In this document: positions 25,638 to 34,322 of the stretch, piece after piece | Layout: every line of letters begins with the position of its first letter | Position numbering within the stretch: the stretch's first letter is position 1 | Origin: Aureimonas altamirensis | GTDB taxonomy: Bacteria > Pseudomonadota > Alphaproteobacteria > Rhizobiales > Rhizobiaceae | Length of the DNA stretch: 64,000 nt | NCBI RefSeq assembly: GCF_001463885.1 | Contig: NZ_BBWQ01000015.1 | Location: 124,001 to 188,000 of the forward strand | Direction of reading: 5' to 3' | Notes under the pieces: generated by a model | Seen by the model: the letters and a program-made list of their open reading frames with translations, nothing else | Told to the model about the DNA's origin: nothing | The model's database searches: none | Made by a program: the position numbers and the translations under genes

Positions 25638-26245
25638 CCCGGCGCCCGCGCATCAACCTCGGTGGCGCCTGTGCCGTCGTCCTGCACCGGCCGCATGCGG
25701 CGGTGGAGGGCCTGACCCGCCAGCTTGCCGCCATCGGCCTGAATGTCGAGCATGCCTGGCCCGACCTGCCGCCATCGGCGACCGGCGCGGACTTCCTGTT
25801 TTTCGACGTGGACCACGGCTTCGACGAGCAGTTTCCCTGGAAGCCCGGCGAAGCGCCAATGCCGCTGGTTGCGCTGATCGGCTCGGAAGCACCGGGCCGC
25901 ATCGAATGGGGTTTGTCGCAGCGCGCCGACGCGCAGCTTGTGAAGCCGGTCGGCAATGCCGGTGTCTATGCCGCGCTGCTGATCGCCCGGCGCGCCTTCG
26001 ACGAGCGCCGGCGGCTGGAGCGGGAAATAGACTGCCTGCGCGAGCGCGTATCCGAACGACAGGTCATCGTGCGCGCCGTCGTTGCGCTTGCGGCGGCGGG
26101 CATCGGCGAAGAGCAGGCCTATGCGCAATTGCGGGCGCTGGCGATGAGCTGGCAGGTGACGATGGAACTTGCCGCCCACCGCGTGATCGAGCTGAAGGAT
26201 CGCACCATCAAGGAGGCCTCTGATGAGCGTCCTTATCGGGCCTGA
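25634..26245 (+). CDS. amiR: AmiR-like ANTAR-domain antiterminator
   Basis: A 203-residue protein with a degenerate receiver-like N-terminal domain (about 10-125) lacking a proper phosphorylation site. A coiled-coil helix follows (RRAFDERRRLEREIDCLRERVSERQVI, in pieces), then a C-terminal ANTAR RNA-binding domain (about 140-195, ALAAAGIGEEQAYAQLRALAMSW). This is the architecture of AmiR, which binds leader RNA to prevent termination. It overlaps amiC by 4 bases and the permease gene by 23. It should control the terminator at 24506-24524, forming an amide-inducible feedback loop. Confidence 0.88.
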   Translation: MTRRPRINLGGACAVVLHRPHAAVEGLTRQLAAIGLNVEHAWPDLPPSATGADFLFFDVDHGFDEQFPWKPGEAPMPLVALIGSEAPGRIEWGLSQRADAQLVKPVGNAGVYAALLIARRAFDERRRLEREIDCLRERVSERQVIVRAVVALAAAGIGEEQAYAQLRALAMSWQVTMELAAHRVIELKDRTIKEASDERPYRA

Positions 26246-27128
26246 GGCGACCATACCGCCCTCGGCGCCGGTGGGCGGCGAGGGGGTCCTGCGCCGTCTG
26301 TTCCGCCGCAAGCTGGCGGTGCTGGGGCTACTGGTGATCCTTCTGGTGGTGGGCGCCGCTTTGCTTGCCCCGTATATCGCCCCCTTCGACCCCAACGAGC
26401 AGTTCTTCGATGGCCTCACCATCGAGGGCGCGCCGCTGCCGCCGTCGCAAACCTATTGGCTGGGCACGGACCTGCTCGGCCGCGATCTGTTGTCGCGTCT
26501 GCTCTACGGCGCGCGCACGTCGCTGTTGATCGGCATCGTCGCCAATGGCGCCGCGCTGACGATCGGCACGCTGGTCGGCGTCGTCGCGGGGTATTATCGC
26601 GGCATCGTCGGCACGCTTCTGATGCGCTTCACCGATTTGATGATGGCGTTTCCGGCGCTGCTGCTGGCCATCTGCCTTGCCGCCGTATTGCGGCCCAGCC
26701 TGTGGATCGTGGCGCTGGTGATCGCATTGGTGAACTGGGTGCAGGTTGCGCGCGTCGTCTATTCGGAGACGCGCTCGCTGGCCGAGCGCGAGTTTATCCA
26801 GGCCGAAAAGACGCTGGGGGCCGGGTCGGCGCGCATCCTGTTCCGCCATATCCTGCCGCATCTGACCTCGACGGTCATCGTCTACGGCACGCTCGGCATC
26901 TCCACCACGGTGCTGCTGGAGGCGACATTGTCGTTCCTCGGCGTCGGGGTACAGCCGCCGGACGCCTCCTGGGGCAACATCATCTTCGAGAACCAGACCT
27001 ATTTCCAGGCGGCTCCCTGGCTGGTGTTCTTCCCCGGCGGAGCGATCCTTCTGGTTGCGCTGGCCTTCAACCTTGTCGGAGACGCGCTGCGCGACGCTCT
27101 CGACCCAACCGAACAGGGGCGCGACTGA
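26223..27128 (+). CDS. ABC transporter permease, DppC/OppC type
   Basis: A 301-residue inner-membrane permease of the peptide/nickel (BPD_transp_1 with OppC_N) family. It has an N-terminal helix (LAVLGLLVILLVVGAALLAPYIAPFDP), the YWLGTDLLGRDLLSRLLYGARTSL segment and five further helices. The coupling EAA-type loop reads EFIQAEKTLGAGSARILFRHILPH. It overlaps amiR by 23 bases and the next permease by one base. With its partners it probably imports a small amide or amide-containing solute, judging from the adjacent sensor and amidase; the transported compound is inferred. Confidence 0.92.
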   Translation: MSVLIGPEATIPPSAPVGGEGVLRRLFRRKLAVLGLLVILLVVGAALLAPYIAPFDPNEQFFDGLTIEGAPLPPSQTYWLGTDLLGRDLLSRLLYGARTSLLIGIVANGAALTIGTLVGVVAGYYRGIVGTLLMRFTDLMMAFPALLLAICLAAVLRPSLWIVALVIALVNWVQVARVVYSETRSLAEREFIQAEKTLGAGSARILFRHILPHLTSTVIVYGTLGISTTVLLEATLSFLGVGVQPPDASWGNIIFENQTYFQAAPWLVFFPGGAILLVALAFNLVGDALRDALDPTEQGRD

Positions 27129-28048
27129 TGGCACCCTATCTTGCCCGCAGGCTGGGCCAATCGGTTCTTATCCTGCTCGGCGTCAGCCTGATCACCTTCG
27201 CGCTTCTGTACCTGTTGCCGGCCGACCCGGCACGGCAGATCGCCGGGCGGACCGCCTCTGCCCAGCAGGTTGCCAACATCCGTGCCCAGCTCGGCCTCGA
27301 TCAGCCCTTTCCGGTGCAGTATCTGCGCTATCTCGGCAATCTGGTGCAGGGCGATCTCGGCCGCTCGTATCTGCAACGCTCGCAGGTGTCCGACCTTATC
27401 CTGGCGCGCCTGCCGGCCAGCCTTTTGCTGATGGTGGCGGCCATCGCATGCGAAATCGCGCTCGGCGTGACGATGGGCATCCTGGCCGCCGTGCGGCGCG
27501 GCAAGGCCAGCGACCATGCGTTGATGGTCACGTCCTTCGTCACCGTGTCGGCGCCGCAATTCGTGGTCGGTCTTCTGCTGCTTTATGTCTTTGCGGTGCG
27601 GCTGGGCTGGTTCCCCATCGGAGGCTACGGCACCTTTTCGCATCTCGTGCTGCCGGCCGTCACGCTGGGCATTCTCGGCGCGGGCTGGTATGCGCGCATG
27701 ATGCGCTCTTCCATGGTGGACGTGCTGCGGCAGGACTACATCCGCACCGCGCGCGCCAAGGGGCTGCGCCGCTTCACCATCCTTGCCCGGCACGCCATGC
27801 CGAACGCCATCCTGCCGGTGATCGCGATGATCGGCATCGATATCGGCCTGTTCATGAGCGGCATCGTCGTGGTGGAAAGCGTCTTCGGCTGGCCGGGTAT
27901 CGGCCAACTGGCCTGGCAGGCCATCCAGCGCGTCGACCTGCCCATCATCATGGGCGTGACGCTGGTTTCGGCGCTCGCCATCGTGCTCGGCAATCTGTTG
28001 GCCGATCTTGTCTCACCCTTTGTCGACCCTCGCATCAAGCTCCAGTAA
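27128..28048 (+). CDS. ABC transporter permease, DppB/OppB type
   Basis: A 306-residue permease with six helices, starting MAPYLARRLGQSVLILLGVSLITFALLYLLP and containing DYIRTARAKGLRRFTILARHAMPNA, the EAA coupling loop. It pairs with the preceding DppC-type subunit. The order C before B is the reverse of most dpp operons. The ATG overlaps the preceding TGA by one base. Confidence 0.92.
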   Translation: MAPYLARRLGQSVLILLGVSLITFALLYLLPADPARQIAGRTASAQQVANIRAQLGLDQPFPVQYLRYLGNLVQGDLGRSYLQRSQVSDLILARLPASLLLMVAAIACEIALGVTMGILAAVRRGKASDHALMVTSFVTVSAPQFVVGLLLLYVFAVRLGWFPIGGYGTFSHLVLPAVTLGILGAGWYARMMRSSMVDVLRQDYIRTARAKGLRRFTILARHAMPNAILPVIAMIGIDIGLFMSGIVVVESVFGWPGIGQLAWQAIQRVDLPIIMGVTLVSALAIVLGNLLADLVSPFVDPRIKLQ

Positions 28049-28064
28049 CAAGGAAGATTCACCC

Positions 28065-29681
28065 ATGCTTTCTTTCCTCAAGGCCGGCGCCGCGGCGCTT
28101 GCAATCTCCGCCGCGCTGCTGACGGCCCCCTCTGCCGCGGTCGCACAGGATGGCGGCTCCATCACCGTCACCTACAAGGACGATATCGCCACGCTGGACC
28201 CTGCCATCGGCTACGACTGGCAGAACTTCTCGATGATCAAGGCGATCTTCGACGGGCTGATGGATTACGAGCCGGGCACCGCCACGCTGCGCCCCGGCCT
28301 TGCCGAGTCCTATGAAATCTCGCCCGATGGCAAGGTCTTCACCTTCAAGCTGCGGGATGGCGTCAAATTCCACAATGGCCGCGAAATGACGGCCGACGAT
28401 GTGAAGTACTCCTTCGAGCGTACGGTGAACCCGGCTACCCAGTCTCCCGGCGCCGGCTTCCTTGCCTCCATCGACGGTTTCGATGCCATGCAGGCCGGCG
28501 AGGCGACGTCGCTTTCGGGTGTCGAGATCCTCGATCCGAAGACCGTTCAGGTGACGTTGTCGCGCCCGGACGCGACGTTCCTGTCCGTCATGGCGCTGAA
28601 CTTCTCCTTTATCGTACCGAAGGAGGAAGTGGAAAAGTCCGGCGCCGATTTCGGCCGCAACCCGGTGGGCACCGGCGCCTTCAAGCTTGCCGAATGGACA
28701 CTCGGCCAGAAACTGGTTCTGCAGAAGAACACGGATTACTACCGCGAAGGCGCGCCGAAACTGGACGAGATCGCTTTTGAGATCGGGCAGGAGCCGGTCG
28801 TTTCCCTGCTGCGGGTCCAGAACGGCGAGGTGGACGTACCGGGCGACGGTATTCCGCCGGCCAAGTTCCGCGAGGTGATGGACAATCCCGAGCAGGCCGC
28901 CCAGGTGGTGGAGGGCGTGCAGCTACACACCGGCTACATCACGATGAACACCAAGGCTGCGCCTTTCGACGATCTCAAGGTGCGGCAGGCCGTCAACATG
29001 GCGATCAACAAGGATCGCATCGTGCAGATCATCAATGGCCGCGCCACGCCCGCCAACCAGCCGCTGCCGCCGACCATGCCCGGATATGTCGAGGGGTATG
29101 AAGGCTACAAATACGATGTCGAGGCGGCAAAGGCGCTGCTGGCAGAGGCCGGCCACCCGGATGGCTTCGAGACCGAGCTGTTCGTGGCCAATGTCGATCC
29201 GCAGCCGCGCATCGCGCAGGCCATCCAGCAGGATCTTGCCGCCATCGGCATCAAGGCTTCCATCCAGAGCCTTGCACAGGCCAACGTGATCGCGGCCGGC
29301 GGCTCTGCCGAAGGCGCGCCGATGATCTGGTCTGGCGGCATGGCCTGGATCGCCGATTTCCCCGATCCGTCCAATTTCTATGGTCCGATCCTCGGCTGTG
29401 CCGGGGCGCTCGAAGGCGGCTGGAACTGGGCCAAATACTGCAACGAGGCACTGGACGAAAAGGCCGCCGCCGCCGACGCCATGGTGGACCCCGCCAAGGC
29501 CGAGGAGCGCGCCAAGGCCTGGGGCGAGGTCTATGAGGGCGTCATGGCGGATGCGCCCTGGGTGCCTGTTTTCAACGAGAAGCGCTACACGATGCGCTCG
29601 GCCCGCATGGGCGGCGACGACGCGCTGTACATCGACCCGGTGAACACGCCGATGAACTACCGTTACGTCGAGACGAATTAG
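28065..29681 (+). CDS. ABC transporter extracellular solute-binding protein, family 5
   Basis: A 538-residue SBP_bac_5 protein with a Sec signal peptide (residues 1 to about 27, cleaved after AAVA). The family signatures LRPGLAESYEISPDGKVFTFKLRDGVKFHNG (in parts) and FDDLKVRQAVNMAINKDRI are present. It would capture the solute in the periplasm for the two permeases upstream. Start ATG 28065 follows AAGGAAGA. In this operon a short-chain amide, ureido compound or amidated peptide is likely, but relatives bind many ligands. Confidence 0.92.
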   Translation: MLSFLKAGAAALAISAALLTAPSAAVAQDGGSITVTYKDDIATLDPAIGYDWQNFSMIKAIFDGLMDYEPGTATLRPGLAESYEISPDGKVFTFKLRDGVKFHNGREMTADDVKYSFERTVNPATQSPGAGFLASIDGFDAMQAGEATSLSGVEILDPKTVQVTLSRPDATFLSVMALNFSFIVPKEEVEKSGADFGRNPVGTGAFKLAEWTLGQKLVLQKNTDYYREGAPKLDEIAFEIGQEPVVSLLRVQNGEVDVPGDGIPPAKFREVMDNPEQAAQVVEGVQLHTGYITMNTKAAPFDDLKVRQAVNMAINKDRIVQIINGRATPANQPLPPTMPGYVEGYEGYKYDVEAAKALLAEAGHPDGFETELFVANVDPQPRIAQAIQQDLAAIGIKASIQSLAQANVIAAGGSAEGAPMIWSGGMAWIADFPDPSNFYGPILGCAGALEGGWNWAKYCNEALDEKAAAADAMVDPAKAEERAKAWGEVYEGVMADAPWVPVFNEKRYTMRSARMGGDDALYIDPVNTPMNYRYVETN

Positions 29682-29682
29682 C

Positions 29683-30627
29683 ATGTGCAAGGCCTGCGAC
29701 TATACGATCCACGGTCGCCAGCATCATTTCGGCTGGGACAACACAATCGAACCGGCGCTCCGCGTGGCGCCGGGGGCGACCATCGAGTTCGAGTGCCGGG
29801 ACAGTTCGGCCGGGCAGTTGACGCCCGACTCCACCGTCGAAGACGTGACGACGCTCGATTTCGGCAAGATCAACCCCGTATCCGGCCCCATCTACATCGA
29901 TGGGGCCGAGCCGGGCGATGCGGTGAAGGTGACGATCGAGGGGTTCAAGCCATCCGGTTTCGGCTGGACGGCGAATATTCCGGGCTTCGGCCTTCTGGCC
30001 GACCAGTTCACCGAGCCGGCGCTGACGATCTGGCGCTACGACGCCCAGTCCATGGAGCCCGCGGCGTTCGGCGCGCATGGGCGCGTGCCGCTGAAGCCCT
30101 TTGCCGGCACGATCGGCAATGCGCTTGCGGAACCGGGGCACCACTCCGTGGTGCCGCCGCGCCGCGTTGGCGGCAATCTGGACATCCGCGACCTGTCCGC
30201 CGGCACGGTGTTGTATCTGCCGGTCGAGGTTGCAGGCGCGCTGTTTTCCGTCGGCGATACCCATGCCGCCCAGGGCGACGGCGAGGTTTGCGGAACGGCC
30301 ATCGAAAGCCCGATGAATGCGGTGCTGACGCTGGATCTCGTCAAGGGCGCCAACCTTGCAATGCCGCGCTTCACCACCTCCGGCCCGGTGACGCGGCATC
30401 TGGACGCCAAGGGCTACGAGGTGACGACAGGCGTCGGCCCCGACCTGATGACGGGAGCGCGTCAGGCCGTTGCCGACATGGTCGAGCTTCTGGCTGCGCG
30501 CTACGGCATGAACCCGGTGGATGCCTATATGCTGGTGTCCACCTGCGGCGATCTGCGCATCTCCGAGATCGTGGACATGCCCAACTGGGTGGTCTCGTTC
30601 TACTTTCCGCGTGTCGTGTTCGAGTGA
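29683..30627 (+). CDS. Acetamidase/formamidase family amidohydrolase
   Basis: A 314-residue FmdA_AmdA-family enzyme that should hydrolyse formamide, acetamide or a related short amide to acid plus ammonia. Family landmarks are NPVSGPIYIDGAEPGDAVKV, a metal-site region SVGDTHAAQGDGEVCGTAIE, and MLVSTCGDLRISEIVD near the end. The ATG at 29683 is one base after the binding-protein stop. It is cytoplasmic. Its presence with AmiC and AmiR gives the operon its logic: sense an amide, import it, hydrolyse it. It differs from Pseudomonas AmiE (nitrilase superfamily), so the sensor-regulator pair drives an unrelated amidase. Confidence 0.9.
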   Translation: MCKACDYTIHGRQHHFGWDNTIEPALRVAPGATIEFECRDSSAGQLTPDSTVEDVTTLDFGKINPVSGPIYIDGAEPGDAVKVTIEGFKPSGFGWTANIPGFGLLADQFTEPALTIWRYDAQSMEPAAFGAHGRVPLKPFAGTIGNALAEPGHHSVVPPRRVGGNLDIRDLSAGTVLYLPVEVAGALFSVGDTHAAQGDGEVCGTAIESPMNAVLTLDLVKGANLAMPRFTTSGPVTRHLDAKGYEVTTGVGPDLMTGARQAVADMVELLAARYGMNPVDAYMLVSTCGDLRISEIVDMPNWVVSFYFPRVVFE

Positions 30628-32384
30628 CGGGAGACCCCATCCTCTCCGTCGACGGCCTCGGCATCAGGGTCGGATCGCGCATGCTGGTCGAAGGGCTGAG
30701 CTTCGACCTGCACCGCGGCGAGACGCTGTGCATCGCCGGCGAGTCCGGCTCCGGTAAATCGCTGACGTCGCTGGCCATCATGGGGCTTTTGCCGCAACCC
30801 GGCCCCGTCGTGGCGAGCGGCCATATCCGCCTTGGCGGAGAGGACATCACGCGGCTGCCCGACAGGGCCATGCGGCGCATCCGGGGCGATCGCATCGCCA
30901 TGATCTTCCAGGAGCCGATGACCTCGCTGAACCCGGTGCTGTCGATCGGCCGCCAGCTATCGGAGGCGATCGAGGCGCATCGCGACGTCGGCGCTGGAGA
31001 TGCGCGAAAGCTGGCACTGGAAGCGCTCGAGGCCGTGCGCATGCCGGAAGCCGCACGGCGGCTGAACCAGTATCCACATGAATTGTCCGGTGGCATGCGC
31101 CAGCGCGTGATGATCGCGATGGCCCTGGCGCTGGAGCCGGACGTCCTGATCGCCGACGAGCCGACGACGGCGCTGGATGTCACCATACAGGCGCAGGTGC
31201 TGGGCCTTTTGAAGGAGATCCAGGAGGCGCGGGGCACCTCCGTCATCCTGATCACGCACGATATGGGCGTGGTTGCGGAAATGGCCGACAGGGTGGTTGT
31301 GATGCGGCAAGGCAGGGCCGTGGAAAGCGGCAATGTCGGCCCGCTCTTCGCAAGCCCTTCGACGCCCTATACGCGGGAGCTTCTGGCGGCCGTCCCGCGC
31401 ATGGGCGATGGCAGCGCCCGCCTGGCCGTGCAGGGCGGCCAGCCCGTTGCGCAAATCCGCGACCTTACGGTGCGTTTTCCCATAAAAGGCGGCATGCTGG
31501 GCCGCACCGTGGCGGAGGTGCATGCCGTCGCCGGCGTTTCCTTCGACATTCCGGAACGCTCGACGCTGAGCCTCGTCGGGGAAAGCGGTTGCGGAAAGTC
31601 GACGACCGCGAAGGCGATTGCCGGGCTGGTTCCTTATTGCGGCCGGATATCCGTTGACGGTCGGCCGGCGGAAGGCCTGTCGGTCGCAGAGCGCAAGGCG
31701 CTGCGGCGCGATGTCCAGATGGTGTTCCAGGACCCGTTCGCTTCACTCGATCCCCGCATGACGGTGGGCGATCTGGTGGCCGAGCCCCTGGCCATCCACG
31801 GTATCGGCAAGCCGCAAGAGCGCCGTGACCGTGTCGCCACCCTCTTCGAACGCGTCGGGCTTTCCACCGATGGAATGCGCCGCTATCCGCACCAGTTCTC
31901 GGGCGGGCAGCGCCAACGCATCTGCATCGCACGGGCGCTGGCGCTGAGGCCGAAGCTCATCATCGCGGATGAAAGCGTCTCGGCGCTGGATGTCTCCGTC
32001 CAGAAGCGGGTGCTGGAGCTGTTGCGGGAGCTGCAAGGCGAATTCGGCATCGCCTATCTGTTCATCAGCCACGACATGGCCGTGGTGGAGAATATGTCCG
32101 ACCGCGTGGCCGTCATGTATCTCGGCCAGATCGTGGAGATGGGCACCGCCGCGCAGGTGTTCGGCAATCCGCGCCATGCCTATACGCGCCGGCTGATGGA
32201 GGCCGTGCCCGTGCCGGACCCGGCCCGCCGTCGCAGCGCCTTTCCACGTCAGTCCGGAGACATCCCGAGTGCGGTGCGCAAGCCGGGCGATGCGCCACAG
32301 CGCCTTGTCCTCCACGATGTCGGGGGCGGGCATCTGGTTGCCGGCGAGGCATCCGCCTACGCGGAGGCCCCCTCTGCCGCATAG
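30624..32384 (+). CDS. Double ABC ATPase (DppD-DppF type fusion)
   Basis: A 586-residue cytoplasmic ATPase with two complete nucleotide-binding domains, so one polypeptide energises the transporter. Domain 1 (about 5-250): Walker A GESGSGKS, signature LSGGMRQRV, Walker B VLIADEPTTALD. Domain 2 (about 275-540): Walker A GESGCGKS, signature FSGGQRQRI, Walker B LIIADESVSALD, where the usual Glu-Pro of Walker B is Glu-Ser. The GTG start at 30624 overlaps the amidase stop (GTGA). The gene ends 7 bases from convergent etfB, with no hairpin between. Confidence 0.93.
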   Translation: MTGDPILSVDGLGIRVGSRMLVEGLSFDLHRGETLCIAGESGSGKSLTSLAIMGLLPQPGPVVASGHIRLGGEDITRLPDRAMRRIRGDRIAMIFQEPMTSLNPVLSIGRQLSEAIEAHRDVGAGDARKLALEALEAVRMPEAARRLNQYPHELSGGMRQRVMIAMALALEPDVLIADEPTTALDVTIQAQVLGLLKEIQEARGTSVILITHDMGVVAEMADRVVVMRQGRAVESGNVGPLFASPSTPYTRELLAAVPRMGDGSARLAVQGGQPVAQIRDLTVRFPIKGGMLGRTVAEVHAVAGVSFDIPERSTLSLVGESGCGKSTTAKAIAGLVPYCGRISVDGRPAEGLSVAERKALRRDVQMVFQDPFASLDPRMTVGDLVAEPLAIHGIGKPQERRDRVATLFERVGLSTDGMRRYPHQFSGGQRQRICIARALALRPKLIIADESVSALDVSVQKRVLELLRELQGEFGIAYLFISHDMAVVENMSDRVAVMYLGQIVEMGTAAQVFGNPRHAYTRRLMEAVPVPDPARRRSAFPRQSGDIPSAVRKPGDAPQRLVLHDVGGGHLVAGEASAYAEAPSAA

Positions 32385-32391
32385 AATTCAT

Positions 32392-33153
32392 CTAGTCCGG
32401 CAACACGCCGATCTTGCGAAGATGGACCAGTATGGCGCGTGCGGCGGTTTCCGGATCGGGTTCCACCATCAAGTCTCCGCCGCCGGCGGCGGACGCCGTC
32501 GCGGCCTTGAGGCGGTCGGCTGCGCTGCCGCCGCTGACCGCGCCGCGCATGATGCGGGCTCTGGGCCGGTGCGGCCGCATCTCCCCGTCGACATCCGTTT
32601 CGGTGAAACCAGGCGTGGCAACCACCGTGTCGATGTGTCCGCGCCGTGCCGGACCGAACGCGTAGGGCAAGGCGGCGGGCGCCGTCGGGTGTACGGTCAC
32701 CAACAGCGGAAACCGCTGGTGCAGCCTGCGCCGCAGTCCCTTGGGCAGCGCCTGCTCGACGACCAGTTCCCCGTCGCCTGCCGGGGACAGGCGCACCGCA
32801 TCGGACAGGATCGGCCAGTCCAGCGCCCTGGCCAGAAGATAGGGCAGTAGACCCGTGTCGCCGCCGCCCGTGGCGCGGTTGCCCGCCAGCACGAGATCGG
32901 GGCCGATGCGCGAAATCTCGTCTGCAAGAACGGGCAGGACATCCGCCTGCGCCGGCACCATCAGATGCCGGATTGTACTCAAGCCATGGCCGAGAGCCGG
33001 TCGCACGGCATCGGCGTGCGGGCCGGCATGAAGCCCGGTGGTTTCCGCACCCAGATCGGACGCAAGTCGTATGGCGCAGAGCTCTGCCGTTGGGGGAGCG
33101 GGGTTGCCGGTTGTTGGGCTGTGCCCGGCAGATAGCAGTACCAGCGCCTTCAT
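32392..33153 (-). CDS. etfB: Electron transfer flavoprotein beta subunit (dimethylglycine pathway)
   Basis: A 253-residue ETF beta-type protein: HSPTTGNPAPPTAELCAIRLASDLGAE near the N-terminus, and GPDLVLAGNRATGGGDTGLLPYLLARALDWP, the adenine-nucleotide region. It is more divergent than housekeeping EtfB, as expected for pathway-specific copies that accept electrons from DgcA/DgcB during dimethylglycine demethylation. Start ATG 33153 overlaps the etfA stop by 4 bases. Last gene of the gbc-dgc operon. Confidence 0.85.
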   Translation of the reverse strand: MKALVLLSAGHSPTTGNPAPPTAELCAIRLASDLGAETTGLHAGPHADAVRPALGHGLSTIRHLMVPAQADVLPVLADEISRIGPDLVLAGNRATGGGDTGLLPYLLARALDWPILSDAVRLSPAGDGELVVEQALPKGLRRRLHQRFPLLVTVHPTAPAALPYAFGPARRGHIDTVVATPGFTETDVDGEMRPHRPRARIMRGAVSGGSAADRLKAATASAAGGGDLMVEPDPETAARAILVHLRKIGVLPD

Positions 33154-34322
33154 GGCTGCCGCTCCGCTTCCAGCAGGCGCTTCAGCGCCTCCATCACGGG
33201 CTGCGCATCGGCCACGATGGCAAGGCCGGCCCGCTCTATCATGGCCGCGTGCAGATCGGTGTTCACCGCCACGACATGCTCGCAACCGGCGATGCCTTGA
33301 AGATGCTGGGGCGCGCCTGCGATACCGAGCGCAAGATAGCAGTCTGCCGCAAGGACGGTTCCGGATGCGCCCACCTGTGCCGTGCGTGGCATGAGGCCGG
33401 CATCGCAGACGACGCGGCTTGCGCCCGGCGTTCCGCCCAGCAAGGAAGCGACCTGCCGGAACAGGTCGAAATCATGAACTCCGTTGCCGGCCGAAACCAC
33501 GAAGCCGGCCTCGCCCAGCGGCAGCGAGCCTGCCTGCGGACGGATCACCTCTGCCATCTGCCGGCCATCAGGAAGATCGCTGATCGCCATCGGACGCGCC
33601 TCGCGGCGGTCGGCGCCGTGCGGCAGGATCATCTCGGGCGCGATCGTCATGATCGGCGCAGCTTCGGCCACTTGATCGAGCCCGCGCCCGGGCAGAGCGC
33701 GGACAACACCGCGCGCCGATATCTGCTCGACGCCGGCAAACAAGGCCTGCTGCCGTTCGGCGGCGATGCGGCGGGCAAGGTCACCGCCATCGCCGGTCTC
33801 GGCCGCCAGCACATGACGGGGCCGGACGGCGTCGATGAGGGCAAGCGCCAGCCGCGCCCTGTCTTCCGGGTGGGCGGTCCGTGCGAGCGTGATCACCCTG
33901 TCCGCGCCCGCAACGCCGGCGTCGGTGGGCGACCCCTCGACCGCCAGAGCGACGCCGCCGCCTGCGCCGGCCAGTTGCCGCGCCGCACCCAGCACCTGGC
34001 GGTCGACAGGCGACAGCCGTCCATCGCCGGGGTCGGCGAAAACGAGCACCCAGAAATCGGGATTTTCGATCGTCACGATACGCTCAGCGCCCGGGTCCAC
34101 TGCGCCGGCTTGCGGCATAACCGATACAAGGCCGGCGTGCTGGCCGCGATCCAGCCGCAGCCGCGGCGCGGCGGCCACCATCTGGGCGATCTTCTCGGCC
34201 CTCGGATCTACCCGTCGTCGCGCGGTCGCCTCGCCGCCGCGCCTGTCGTAGCGCGGCCGCGTTGTGCCGGGCACCAGTTGCCGTGCAAGCTCCAGTCTCG
34301 GGTCTTTCCGCTCCCGCTTCAT
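33150..34322 (-). CDS. etfA: Electron transfer flavoprotein alpha subunit (dimethylglycine pathway)
   Basis: A 390-residue ETF alpha. The N-terminal domain (about 80-250) contains ADRVITLARTAHPEDRARLALALID. The C-terminal FAD domain (about 270-390) has GFVVSAGNGVHDFDLFRQVASLLGGTPGASR (in pieces), AQVGASGTVLAADCYLALGIAGAPQHLQGI and IAVNTD-like VVAVNTDLHAAM. It has an extra basic N-terminal extension of about 75 residues that EtfA housekeeping forms lack. With EtfB it shuttles electrons to the quinone pool. The start overlaps the dgcB stop by 4 bases. Confidence 0.88.
   Translation of the reverse strand: MKRERKDPRLELARQLVPGTTRPRYDRRGGEATARRRVDPRAEKIAQMVAAAPRLRLDRGQHAGLVSVMPQAGAVDPGAERIVTIENPDFWVLVFADPGDGRLSPVDRQVLGAARQLAGAGGGVALAVEGSPTDAGVAGADRVITLARTAHPEDRARLALALIDAVRPRHVLAAETGDGGDLARRIAAERQQALFAGVEQISARGVVRALPGRGLDQVAEAAPIMTIAPEMILPHGADRREARPMAISDLPDGRQMAEVIRPQAGSLPLGEAGFVVSAGNGVHDFDLFRQVASLLGGTPGASRVVCDAGLMPRTAQVGASGTVLAADCYLALGIAGAPQHLQGIAGCEHVVAVNTDLHAAMIERAGLAIVADAQPVMEALKRLLEAERQP

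Noticed and set aside
29685-32384. 899-codon frame starting inside the acetamidase gene
   Set aside because: The first 313 codons are an out-of-frame reading of the amidase. The ATPase starts at GTG 30624, which overlaps the amidase stop.
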